This document shows positions 1 to 5,949 of a stretch of DNA of 6,682 bases, piece by piece. The stretch's first letter is position 1; each line of letters begins with the position of its first letter. The DNA is taken from NCBI GenBank assembly GCA_001829505.1, contig MIBK01000063.1, positions 4,860 to 11,541 of the forward strand, in the 5' to 3' direction. The DNA is from Spirochaetes bacterium RBG_16_67_19 (lineage in GTDB: Bacteria; Spirochaetota; Spirochaetia; SZUA-6; DRHE01). The translations under genes were made by a program, and so were the position numbers. The notes below the pieces were generated by a model. The model was not told the origin of the DNA. It worked only from the letters and a program-made list of their open reading frames with translations, and made no database searches.

Positions 1-662
1 TCAAAGGCCGGCGGGCCATCTGCGTGGTAGGCGAGGAGGTATTCGCCGTCCCGCAATACTTGCGGGCCGGCCTGGCCAATGTAATGATGGATTACGTGCT
101 GCAGCCGGAGCTGGCGAAGAAGCTGGCGGCCATCGCGCGGGACTACCACGTGGAGCTGTACCGGCTGCTGATCGAAGCGGGGGTGGAAATCGTGGCCCTG
201 GGCGACGACTACGCCGGCAAGACGGGGACCTATATGTCCCCCTCCCATTTCCGGGAGTTCATCCTGCCCGGCCTGAGCACGGTGGTACGGGAGGTCAAGA
301 GCCGCGGCGCCTATGTGATAAAGCACAGCGACGGCAACATCTGGGGGATCATGGACCAGCTGCTCTCCACCGGGTTGGACGCGCTGGGACCCCTGGAGCC
401 GGCCTACATGGCCCTGGATGAAGTGCGCCGCAGGTCCGGGATGAAGGTCGGGGTGACGGGCAATATCGATGTGGATTTGCTGTCGCGAGGGACGATCGCC
501 GAAGTGGAGGCGGCCACCCGGGAACAGCTGCGGCGGGTCTCGGTTCTCGGCGGCCATCTGCTGGGCTCGGGGAACTCGATCTCCGGGTCGGTGCAGCCCG
601 CGAATTACTGGGCCATGATCCAGACGGCGCGCCGGTACGGCAAGTACCCGCTCGCGGCCTGA
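1..662 (+). CDS. Uroporphyrinogen decarboxylase (UroD)-superfamily protein, 5'-truncated by window edge
   Basis: The reading frame is open from base 3 to the TGA at 660-662, giving 219 C-terminal residues; the superfamily usually has about 340-380, so roughly 40% is missing upstream. Visible signatures are GDDYAGKTGTYMSP, then FREFILPGL, KHSDGN (His codon 324-326), a GVTGNIDVDLL strand-loop with RGT, and a C-terminal GSGNSI…PANYWAMI. These follow the order of the UroD TIM barrel also used by corrinoid-dependent methyltransferases (MtaA/MtbA/CmuA). It is unlikely to be true HemE, because it sits in a transport/catabolic operon and has the HSDGN loop. It also differs from the MtaA type: the usual His-x-Cys zinc motif reads His-Ser-Asp, and no cysteine occurs in the C-terminal loop. 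A methyltransferase or other C1/lyase role in catabolism is inference. A 61-nt gap without an obvious terminator separates it from the binding-protein gene, so co-transcription is plausible. Superfamily membership is secure; the function is not. Confidence 0.85.
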   Translation, partial: KGRRAICVVGEEVFAVPQYLRAGLANVMMDYVLQPELAKKLAAIARDYHVELYRLLIEAGVEIVALGDDYAGKTGTYMSPSHFREFILPGLSTVVREVKSRGAYVIKHSDGNIWGIMDQLLSTGLDALGPLEPAYMALDEVRRRSGMKVGVTGNIDVDLLSRGTIAEVEAATREQLRRVSVLGGHLLGSGNSISGSVQPANYWAMIQTARRYGKYPLAA

Positions 663-711
663 CGAACGGGATGTAGGCATGGTTCATGCTGCATCATATC
701 CAAACGGTTCC

Positions 712-718
712 AAGGAGG
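712..718 (+). promoter_or_regulatory. Shine-Dalgarno site that fixes the binding-protein start
   Basis: AAGGAGG lies 5 nt before the ATG at 724. The in-frame upstream ATG at 679 has no comparable site and would put a polar 15-residue extension in front of a typical signal peptide. The 724 start is therefore preferred. Confidence 0.85.
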
Positions 719-723
719 TTTGC

Positions 724-789
724 ATGAAAGCGTTCAAATGGGTGCTGTGCCTTCTCCTGATCCTGGCGGTAGCCTCCGTGGCCTTCGCC
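724..789 (+). other. Signal peptide coding segment (Sec/SPase I type)
   Basis: It encodes 22 residues with an n-region (MKAFK), a hydrophobic h-region of about 14 residues, and an Ala-x-Ala cleavage motif (Ala20-Phe21-Ala22) before Gln23. There is no cysteine at +1, so lipid anchoring is not predicted. Confidence 0.85.
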
Positions 790-2019
790 CAGAAGAAGAC
801 CACGCTGGTCTACCTCTCCAAGTGGAGCGAGGGCGAGGTTACGCAGAAGATCATCGACGACACCATCGAGGCCTGGATCAAGGACAACCCCTCGGTGAAC
901 GTGGAGAGGGAGTGGGCAGGGCGCGGGGTGAATGCCAAGCTCATGGCCATGATTCAGGCCGGCACGCCGCCGGACTTCTACGACGAGGACCCCAAGGTCA
1001 TCGAAGAGTCCATCGGCAAGGCCGGGCAGGCCCTGGACCTGCTGCCCTATCTGAAGAAGGTCAAGGCTTACCAGAGCGACAAGGCGGTCATCGACACCTT
1101 CTCCAAAGGCTTCTTCAACATGATCACCTTCCGGGGGCAGGTCAACTGCCTGCCGATCCAGCAGTACCTGACCTCCTTCTGGTACGACAAGACCCTCTGG
1201 AAGACCCTCGGGATGGGTAAAACTCCTGACACCTGGGCCCAGTTCCTGGACTCCTGCGCCAAGATCAAGGGGCAGAACCTGGCCCCGATCGTCATGGACG
1301 GCGGGGTGAACTTCTACAACATGTACTACTTTTCCCACCTGGCCGACCGCTACGAGGGCATGAACGCCCTGCTGACGGCAATCTACGACAAGGACGGCTC
1401 GGATTGGGACAAACCCGGCTTCCTGAAGGCCCAGAAGAACGTGAAGGAGCTGCGCGACAAGGGCTACTTCATCAAGGGTTTCGAAGGCTACCAGTTCCCG
1501 GCCGGGCAGATCGACTGGGCGCAGCGCCAGGGCGTGTTCCTGCTGATCCACTCCTACATGCCCATCGAGGTCAAGGATGCCAAGCCGGATGACTTCGTGT
1601 TCGGCTCCTTCCCGTTCCCCTCGGTGCCGGGTGGCAAGGGCCAGCAGTACCAGCTGACCTCGGTCTTCGGCGGGGTGGGCATCCTCAAGGCCACCAAGAA
1701 CCCGGACCTGGCGTTCGATCTGTTGAAGCGGATGGTTGCCAAGGACGTGCAGCAGCGCTTCGCCGAAGAGGCGCTCAACGTGCCGGTCATCATGGACGTG
1801 CCGCTGCCCGATATCTTTTCCGACCTGGCGGCCATCATGAAGAAGCAGACCGGGACCTTCACCGACTATTCCGGCGGCCCCGGGCAGTTCGAGCCCGAGT
1901 ACGCGCAGAAGATCATGTACCCGCTCAACCAGGACGTGCTGTTCGGCAAGCTGTCGCCCGAGGACTTCGTCAAGCAGGTCAAGGCGAAATCAATCGAGTA
2001 TTGGAAGAGCAAGAAGTAG
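724..2019 (+). CDS. ABC transporter extracellular solute-binding protein (carbohydrate type, SBP_bac_1-like)
   Basis: This 431-residue precursor probably captures the imported solute outside the membrane and delivers it to the two permeases encoded next. Residues 1-22 form a signal peptide: positively charged MKAFK, a hydrophobic core, then AFA before Gln23. Cys9 is not in a lipobox, so a soluble periplasmic protein is more likely than a lipoprotein. Family hallmarks are the N-terminal LVYLSKWSEGE strand, the AKLMAMIQAGTPPDF helix-turn, FWYDKTLWKTLGM followed by TPDTWAQFLDSC, and FGGVGILKATKNPDLAFDLL in the C-terminal lobe. Length is normal for family 1 (MalE/UgpB-like) proteins. The aromatic cluster NFYNMYYF (196-203) could line a binding cleft that stacks on a ring such as a sugar; this is inference. 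The mature protein has exactly two cysteines (142 and 178), which might pair. The ligand cannot be told from sequence. A hairpin follows the stop codon and may raise this transcript's level over the permease genes. Confidence 0.93.
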   Translation: MKAFKWVLCLLLILAVASVAFAQKKTTLVYLSKWSEGEVTQKIIDDTIEAWIKDNPSVNVEREWAGRGVNAKLMAMIQAGTPPDFYDEDPKVIEESIGKAGQALDLLPYLKKVKAYQSDKAVIDTFSKGFFNMITFRGQVNCLPIQQYLTSFWYDKTLWKTLGMGKTPDTWAQFLDSCAKIKGQNLAPIVMDGGVNFYNMYYFSHLADRYEGMNALLTAIYDKDGSDWDKPGFLKAQKNVKELRDKGYFIKGFEGYQFPAGQIDWAQRQGVFLLIHSYMPIEVKDAKPDDFVFGSFPFPSVPGGKGQQYQLTSVFGGVGILKATKNPDLAFDLLKRMVAKDVQQRFAEEALNVPVIMDVPLPDIFSDLAAIMKKQTGTFTDYSGGPGQFEPEYAQKIMYPLNQDVLFGKLSPEDFVKQVKAKSIEYWKSKK

Positions 2020-2039
2020 TCTGACGCTGTCATTTCCAA

Positions 2040-2066
2040 CCGGGCCCGGCGTCGTGCCGGGCCCGG
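2040..2066 (+). repeat. Perfect 11-bp inverted repeat (hairpin) between binding-protein and permease genes
   Basis: CCGGGCCCGGC (2040-2050), loop GTCGT (2051-2055) and GCCGGGCCCGG (2056-2066) pair without mismatch, and the stem is all G-C. The flanking bases (A2039, A2067) do not extend it. No T-run follows (GAATATCAG), so it is not a standard Rho-independent terminator. Its place between an abundant binding protein and its permeases matches the known malE-malF situation, where a hairpin protects the upstream message from 3' exonucleases and sets unequal protein amounts. That role here is inference. Each arm contains the self-complementary 10-mer CCGGGCCCGG, so the arms could also fold or pair in other registers. 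Confidence 0.85.
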
Positions 2067-2075
2067 AATATCAGC

Positions 2076-2082
2076 AAGGGAG
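2076..2082 (+). promoter_or_regulatory. Shine-Dalgarno site of the first permease gene
   Basis: AAGGGAG sits 6 nt before ATG 2089 and only 9 nt after the hairpin at 2040-2066. The stem does not cover it, so translation of the permease should not be blocked by that structure. Confidence 0.7.
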
Positions 2083-2088
2083 CGTTCC

Positions 2089-2973
2089 ATGCGAACCCGT
2101 AAGAGGATCATCCTGCTGCTGGTCCCCGCCCTGATCCTGTACCTGGGGCTGTTCATCTATCCCACGGTGCGGGCATTCTGGGTGGCGCTGCACAACTGGA
2201 CGGGTTTCACGGCCAAGATGGAGTGGGTCGGCCTGGCCAATTTCGCCGAGCTGTGGAAGGACGACCTCTACTGGCGCAGCCTGCTGACCACGCTGAAGAT
2301 CATCTTCCTGGGCGGCGGCGCCATCTTCGTGCTGGCGTTCCTGTTCACCTTCTTCCTCACTTCCGGGATCCGGGGGAAGAAGGTCTACCGGGCCGTCATT
2401 TTCTACCCGAACGTGGTGGCGCCGATCGCGCTGGCCACCTTCTGGGGCTTCATCTACAACCCTCGTTTCGGCCTGCTGAACGGCTTGCTGCGCTCCCTGG
2501 GGCTGGAGTCCTGGACCCAGACCTGGACCGGCCCCGACCTTGTCTTTTGGTCCGTCTTGGCGGCGCTGGTTTGGACCTACGTGGGCTTCTACATGGTCAT
2601 GCTGATGTCCGGAGTGGACAAGATCCCGCCCGATTTCTACGACGCCGCGCGGATTGCCGGCGCGAGCCGGCCGCAGATTTTCTTCAGAATCGTCATTCCC
2701 ATGATCTGGGACGTGCTGGTGATCGCCATCGTGCTGTGGATCATCATCTCCATCAAGATGTTCGATTTCATGTTCGCCTTCTCCGGAGGGCTGGCCGCGC
2801 CAATGGAAATCTGGACCAACGCCCTGTACATGTTCATGCTCACCTTCGGCCAGCGGGTGGCCATCTACCGCATGGGCTACGGGACCGCGGTGGCCGTGAC
2901 CATGCTGGTCATGGTGATCGTGTTCAGCGGAATCGTCCGCCTGTTGATGCGCCGGGAAAAGATCGAGTTTTAG
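2089..2973 (+). CDS. ABC transporter permease, CUT1 family, MalF/UgpA-type
   Basis: This 294-residue inner-membrane protein forms half of the import channel. About six membrane segments can be read, near residues 5-27, 64-92, 100-122, 148-172, 203-233 and 262-286. The cytoplasmic coupling (EAA) loop is clear: FYDAARIAGAS, with Asp185-Ala-Ala, Gly191 and then Ile201-Val-Ile-Pro204, which matches the EAA---G---------I-LP pattern that docks on the ATPase. The N-terminal FIYPTVRAFWVAL and FTGFTAKMEWVGLANF-like region is typical of the MalF/UgpA/LacF group. It lacks the large periplasmic loop of E. coli MalF, as usual for this subgroup. A good ribosome-binding site lies 6 nt upstream, and the second permease gene starts 8 nt after its stop. 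No ATPase gene is in the window; CUT1 systems often share one (MsmK/UgpC type) encoded elsewhere. Confidence 0.95.
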   Translation: MRTRKRIILLLVPALILYLGLFIYPTVRAFWVALHNWTGFTAKMEWVGLANFAELWKDDLYWRSLLTTLKIIFLGGGAIFVLAFLFTFFLTSGIRGKKVYRAVIFYPNVVAPIALATFWGFIYNPRFGLLNGLLRSLGLESWTQTWTGPDLVFWSVLAALVWTYVGFYMVMLMSGVDKIPPDFYDAARIAGASRPQIFFRIVIPMIWDVLVIAIVLWIIISIKMFDFMFAFSGGLAAPMEIWTNALYMFMLTFGQRVAIYRMGYGTAVAVTMLVMVIVFSGIVRLLMRREKIEF

Positions 2974-2979
2974 GGGGGA
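2972..2979 (+). promoter_or_regulatory. Shine-Dalgarno site overlapping the stop codon of the first permease gene
   Basis: AGGGGGGA begins inside the TAG stop (2971-2973) and ends 2 nt before the ATG at 2982; its G-rich core lies about 4-7 nt from the start. Overlap with the upstream stop suggests translational coupling of the two permeases. Confidence 0.6.
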
Positions 2980-2981
2980 CC

Positions 2982-3833
2982 ATGGCCAATCCCGCATTGA
3001 TCGGGCGCTATCGCTTCCGCAACGGGGTCATCTATCTATTGCTCTCCCTGTGGATCGCGTTTTCGCTGTTCTCCTTCCTCTGGATCATCATGACCTCCAT
3101 CAAATCGAACAAGGAGCTGTACGCGGGGGTCTGGAGCATTCCCGGGAAGCTGCACCTGGAGAACTACGCGAAGGCCTGGAACGTGGTGAACCTGAAGCGC
3201 TACTTCCTCAACAGCGTGCTGGTCACCTTCTCCTCGATATTCGTGCTGACCTTCCTGTGCACCCCCGCCGCCTACGTGCTGAGCCGCTTCCGCTTCAAGG
3301 GCAGCGTTTTCCTGAACAACCTGTTCATCGCCGGCATGGGCATCCCCTATCAGCTGCTGCTGATCCCGCTGTACAAGCTGATCTTCGACCTGCATCTGCA
3401 GAACAGCCTGTTCGGGCTGGGGCTGGTATACATCGCCCTTTCGATCCCGTTCACCACCTATTTGTTGAGCGGCTTCCTGCGTACCCTCCCTTCGGACCTG
3501 GAGGATGGGGCCATGGTGGATGGGGCCAATGAGTTCCAGACCTTCTGGCGCATCATGTTTCCCCTGGCCCAGCCGGGGATCGTGACCGCGGCGATCTTCA
3601 ACTTCATATTCCTGTGGAACGAGTACATGCTGGCCCTGATCTTCATCGTCAAGACGCAGCGCCGCACGGTGTCGCTGGGCCTGTACTCGATCCAGTCGGC
3701 GATGCTGTGGACCGCGGACTGGGTGGGCCTGTTCGCCGCCGTGGTCATCGTGATGCTCCCCACAGTGCTCCTGTACGTGCTGCTCTCGGAGAAGGTCATG
3801 GCCGGCATCACCCTGGGGGCGGTCAAGGGATAG
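2982..3833 (+). CDS. ABC transporter permease, CUT1 family, MalG/UgpE-type
   Basis: This 283-residue protein is the partner permease. Six membrane segments are readable, near residues 15-37, 74-97, 108-130, 142-162, 196-222 and 247-270. Signatures of the MalG half are FLWIIMTSIKSNKELY after the first membrane segment, LENYAKAW, NSVLVTF, the AYVLSRFRFKG stretch and the coupling loop LEDGAMVDGANEFQTFWRI with MFPLAQPG. The loop reads Glu174-Asp-Gly-Ala instead of the usual EEAA, a mild change, while DGA (180-182), Ile191 and Pro194 are kept. The C-terminal end VMAGITLGAVKG is the typical MalG-type tail that reaches towards the ATPase. The same frame is open upstream as far as about 2223, but that part overlaps the first permease and reads as low-complexity Arg/Gly/Pro/His sequence. 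ATG 2982 with its upstream G-rich site is the real start. Confidence 0.95.
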   Translation: MANPALIGRYRFRNGVIYLLLSLWIAFSLFSFLWIIMTSIKSNKELYAGVWSIPGKLHLENYAKAWNVVNLKRYFLNSVLVTFSSIFVLTFLCTPAAYVLSRFRFKGSVFLNNLFIAGMGIPYQLLLIPLYKLIFDLHLQNSLFGLGLVYIALSIPFTTYLLSGFLRTLPSDLEDGAMVDGANEFQTFWRIMFPLAQPGIVTAAIFNFIFLWNEYMLALIFIVKTQRRTVSLGLYSIQSAMLWTADWVGLFAAVVIVMLPTVLLYVLLSEKVMAGITLGAVKG

Positions 3834-3839
3834 GAGGAG
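3833..3839 (+). promoter_or_regulatory. Shine-Dalgarno site that decides the aminotransferase start
   Basis: GGAGGAG overlaps the last base of the permease stop codon. From its GGAGG core the in-frame GTG at 3841 is only 3 nt away, too close, while ATG 3847 is 9 nt away. ATG 3847 is therefore preferred over GTG 3841; the difference is two residues. Confidence 0.75.
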
Positions 3840-3846
3840 CGTGCAT

Positions 3847-5187
3847 ATGCAAAAGCGCGAACGCGACCAGCTGGTCCGGGATGCGGTCAAGCACGTCATC
3901 CCGCATTTCGCCAGCTGGGAGATGATCGACAGGCAGCCCAAGGTCTTTGTACGGGGCGAGGGCTGCTACCTGTTCGATATCGATGGGAACAGATACCTGG
4001 ACACCTTCGCCTCCCTGCTCACCACCATCTGCGGGCATCACCAGCGGGAAGTCGACCAGGCCATCCGCGACCAGCTCGACCAGCTGGAGTTCTTCCCGAA
4101 CTACGTGGACACCTTCACGGTGCCCCTGGTGCACCTGGCCAGGAAGCTGGCCCAGATCACCCCCGGGGAGCTCTCCGCCACCTTCTTCGTCAACTCCGGC
4201 TCGGAGGCCAACGAGACGGCGCTCAAGATGGCGCGCCAGTACCACCTGGAGCGCGGGGAGCGGCAGCGCTGGAAGGTCTTTTTCCGGCGCTACTCCTACC
4301 ACGGCACCACCCTGGGCGGCAGCTCGGTGACCGGGCTGCAGTGGTTCCGCGAGTACTTCGAACCGCTGCTTCCGGGCTGTATCGCCTCCTATTCGACGCG
4401 CTGCCAGCTCTGTGAGCTGGGTCTCCGGCACCCGGACTGCGAACTAGCCTGCCTCCAGCTGATGGAAAAGCAGATGGAGTGGGAGGGGCCGGAGACGATC
4501 TCCGCTCTGATCATGGATCCGATCCCCGGCTCCAACATCGGCTTCCCGGTCCCCCCCGACGGCTATCTGCAGGGCGTGCGCAGCCTGTGCGACAAGTTCG
4601 GGATCCTGCTGATTTTCGATGAGGTCCAGACCGGGTTCGGCAAGACCGGGAAGATGTTCGCCTGCGAGCACTGGGGCGTGACCCCCGACATCCTGTGCAT
4701 CGGCAAGGGCTTCACCGGCGGCTACATCCCTTTGGGGGCCACGGTCACCACCGAGAAGGTCTACAGCGTATTCCGCCGCCCCGGGCACGAGCTGCGCAGC
4801 GGCTCCACCTACGGCGGGCACACCCTGGCCTGCGCCGCCACCCTGGCCAACATTGAGGTCATCGAGCGCAACCGCCTGCCCGAGCGGGCGGGCGAGCTCG
4901 GCAAGGTCTTGCGGGCGAAGCTGGAGGCCTTGAGGGAGACTCACCGCCTGGTCGGGCAGGTGAGCGGGATCGGCCTGCTGCAGGCTTTGTTTCTGAACGT
5001 GGACCCCGGCCGCAAGGTCGGCAGCTTCATCCGCGACTTCTGCTGGCAGAACGGCCTGATCCTGCGCAACAACGGGGACATCCTCGTGTTCGCCCCGGCG
5101 CTGATCATCACCGAGGCCGAGCTCGAGCAGATCGTCGGCACGCTGGACCGGGCTCTTTCGGCGGCGGAGAAGCAGCTCGCCACATGA
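3847..5187 (+). CDS. Class III PLP-dependent aminotransferase with a four-cysteine insert, substrate unknown
   Basis: This 446-residue fold-type I enzyme should move an amino group between a substrate and a keto acid or aldehyde, with pyridoxal phosphate bound to Lys287. Family marks in order: YLFDIDGNRYLDTFA near residue 40; NSGSEANETALKMAR (116-130), whose Ser-Gly-Ser binds the PLP phosphate; SYHG (Tyr151-His152) stacking on the ring; FDEVQTGFG with Asp258, which pairs with the pyridine nitrogen; IGKGFTGGYIPLGA with Lys287; and STYGGHTLACAA for the second phosphate contact. Length is normal for the family. A Cys-x2-Cys-x8-Cys-x3-Cys segment (186, 189, 198, 202) lies between SYHG and the Asp258 strand. 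The group includes GABA, taurine, beta-alanine, ornithine and amino-sugar transaminases, and motifs alone do not pick one. It starts 13 nt after the permease gene and overlaps the dehydrogenase by 4 nt, which suggests a shared pathway. A role on an imported amino compound, or in aminating an oxidised sugar or polyol, is inference. Confidence 0.92.
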   Translation: MQKRERDQLVRDAVKHVIPHFASWEMIDRQPKVFVRGEGCYLFDIDGNRYLDTFASLLTTICGHHQREVDQAIRDQLDQLEFFPNYVDTFTVPLVHLARKLAQITPGELSATFFVNSGSEANETALKMARQYHLERGERQRWKVFFRRYSYHGTTLGGSSVTGLQWFREYFEPLLPGCIASYSTRCQLCELGLRHPDCELACLQLMEKQMEWEGPETISALIMDPIPGSNIGFPVPPDGYLQGVRSLCDKFGILLIFDEVQTGFGKTGKMFACEHWGVTPDILCIGKGFTGGYIPLGATVTTEKVYSVFRRPGHELRSGSTYGGHTLACAATLANIEVIERNRLPERAGELGKVLRAKLEALRETHRLVGQVSGIGLLQALFLNVDPGRKVGSFIRDFCWQNGLILRNNGDILVFAPALIITEAELEQIVGTLDRALSAAEKQLAT

Positions 5188-5942
5188 GAGTACAGAATGG
5201 GTTTCGCCTCGACGGCAAGGCCGCCCTGGTCACCGGCGCGGGCCGCGGGCTGGGCCAGGCATTCGCGCTGGCCCTGGCCGAGGCGGGCGCCGACGTGGCG
5301 GCCGTGGACATCCGGGGCGACTGGGCCGCGGCCACGGCTGAGGCGATCGCCTCCCGGGGGCGGAAGTCCCTGGGCATCGCGGCGGACCTGAGCCGGCCCC
5401 CTGAGGCGGCCCGGATGGTGGAGCAGGTGGTCTCCGCCTGGGGGCGGCTGGACATCGCCGTGAACAACGCGGGCCTCTCCCTGCCGATCGGGCCGGCACT
5501 GGAGGTCAGCGAGCAGGATTGGGACCGCCTGTTCGAACTGAACCTGAAGGGCACCTTCTTCTGCTGCCAGGCCGAGGCCCGGGCGATGATTCCCTGCAGC
5601 TACGGGAGAATAGTCAACGTGGCCTCGATCTGCGGCCGCATTGTCTGGCCGGAGCCGCAGGCGGCCTACAGCGCCTCCAAGGCCGGCATCGCTCACCTGA
5701 CCCGCTGCCTGGCCGCGGAGTGGGCGCCGCACGGCATCCGGGTGAACTCCATCAGCCCAGGGGTCACCCGCACTCCGGAGCTGTTCGAGCAGGTCATTCC
5801 GGTGTTTCTGGCCAAAGCCCCGATCGGGCGGATCGCCGGCGCGCAAGACCTGGCGGGGGCCGTGGTCTACCTGGCTTCAGACGCCGCGGACTTCGTGGTC
5901 GGCCACGACCTGGTCCTGGACGGCGGCTACACCCTGCTGTAG
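5184..5942 (+). CDS. Classical short-chain dehydrogenase/reductase (SDR), probably NAD-dependent
   Basis: This 252-residue enzyme should interconvert a hydroxyl and a carbonyl group. The Rossmann motif TGAGRGLG covers residues 17-24. Asp42 at the end of the second strand (AAVDIRG) favours NAD(H) over NADP(H). NNAG is at 94-97, and the catalytic tetrad Asn120, Ser148, Tyr162 and Lys166 (YSASK) is complete. The RVNSISPGVTRTPE loop and the C-terminal VVGHDLVLDGGY are typical of the FabG-like classical group, which contains many sugar, polyol and hydroxy-acid dehydrogenases; annotation as a fatty-acid FabG would not fit this context. The ATG overlaps the aminotransferase stop as ATGA, and a modest GGAGAAG lies 11 nt upstream, so translation is probably coupled. 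Oxidising a hydroxyl to the keto group that the aminotransferase then uses, or reducing the product of deamination, is a reasonable inference. The substrate is unknown. Confidence 0.93.
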   Translation: MRVQNGFRLDGKAALVTGAGRGLGQAFALALAEAGADVAAVDIRGDWAAATAEAIASRGRKSLGIAADLSRPPEAARMVEQVVSAWGRLDIAVNNAGLSLPIGPALEVSEQDWDRLFELNLKGTFFCCQAEARAMIPCSYGRIVNVASICGRIVWPEPQAAYSASKAGIAHLTRCLAAEWAPHGIRVNSISPGVTRTPELFEQVIPVFLAKAPIGRIAGAQDLAGAVVYLASDAADFVVGHDLVLDGGYTLL

Positions 5943-5949
5943 GCAACCG

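Noticed and set aside
686..694. Short palindrome ATGCTGCAT in the gap before the binding-protein gene, as an operator
   Set aside because: It has only 4 bp per arm, and neighbouring bases do not extend it. The nearby AACGGTT is shorter still; neither is distinguishable from chance.
663..723. Promoter for the binding-protein gene
   Set aside because: No convincing -35/-10 pair could be read in the 61-nt gap; read-through from upstream is equally possible.
694..1551. Minus-strand frame opposite the binding-protein gene
   Set aside because: No motif and a Val/Leu/Gln/Gly/Asp-biased composition typical of antisense shadows of G/C-third-position genes.
2040..2066. Rho-independent terminator
   Set aside because: The stem is strong, but no T-run follows and the next genes of the same transporter need to be expressed; a processing or stabilising hairpin fits better.
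2223..2981. N-terminal extension or fusion of the second permease, since its frame is open far upstream
   Set aside because: The extension lies inside the first permease gene in another frame, is Arg/Gly/His/Pro-rich and has no membrane segments. ATG 2982 has a G-rich site just upstream and gives a normal-length permease.
2071..2997. Long open frame on the minus strand opposite the first permease (about 308 codons)
   Set aside because: The translation is dominated by Asp/His/Gln/Gly/Glu runs with no family motif. It is the mirror of a well-supported membrane protein gene in G+C-rich DNA.
3036..3941. Long minus-strand frame opposite the second permease
   Set aside because: Composition is the same Gln/His/Glu/Gly-rich antisense pattern, with no recognisable domain; the + strand gene is certain.
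4941..5846. Minus-strand frame opposite the aminotransferase end and SDR
   Set aside because: It spans two well-defined + strand genes and has no coherent domain.
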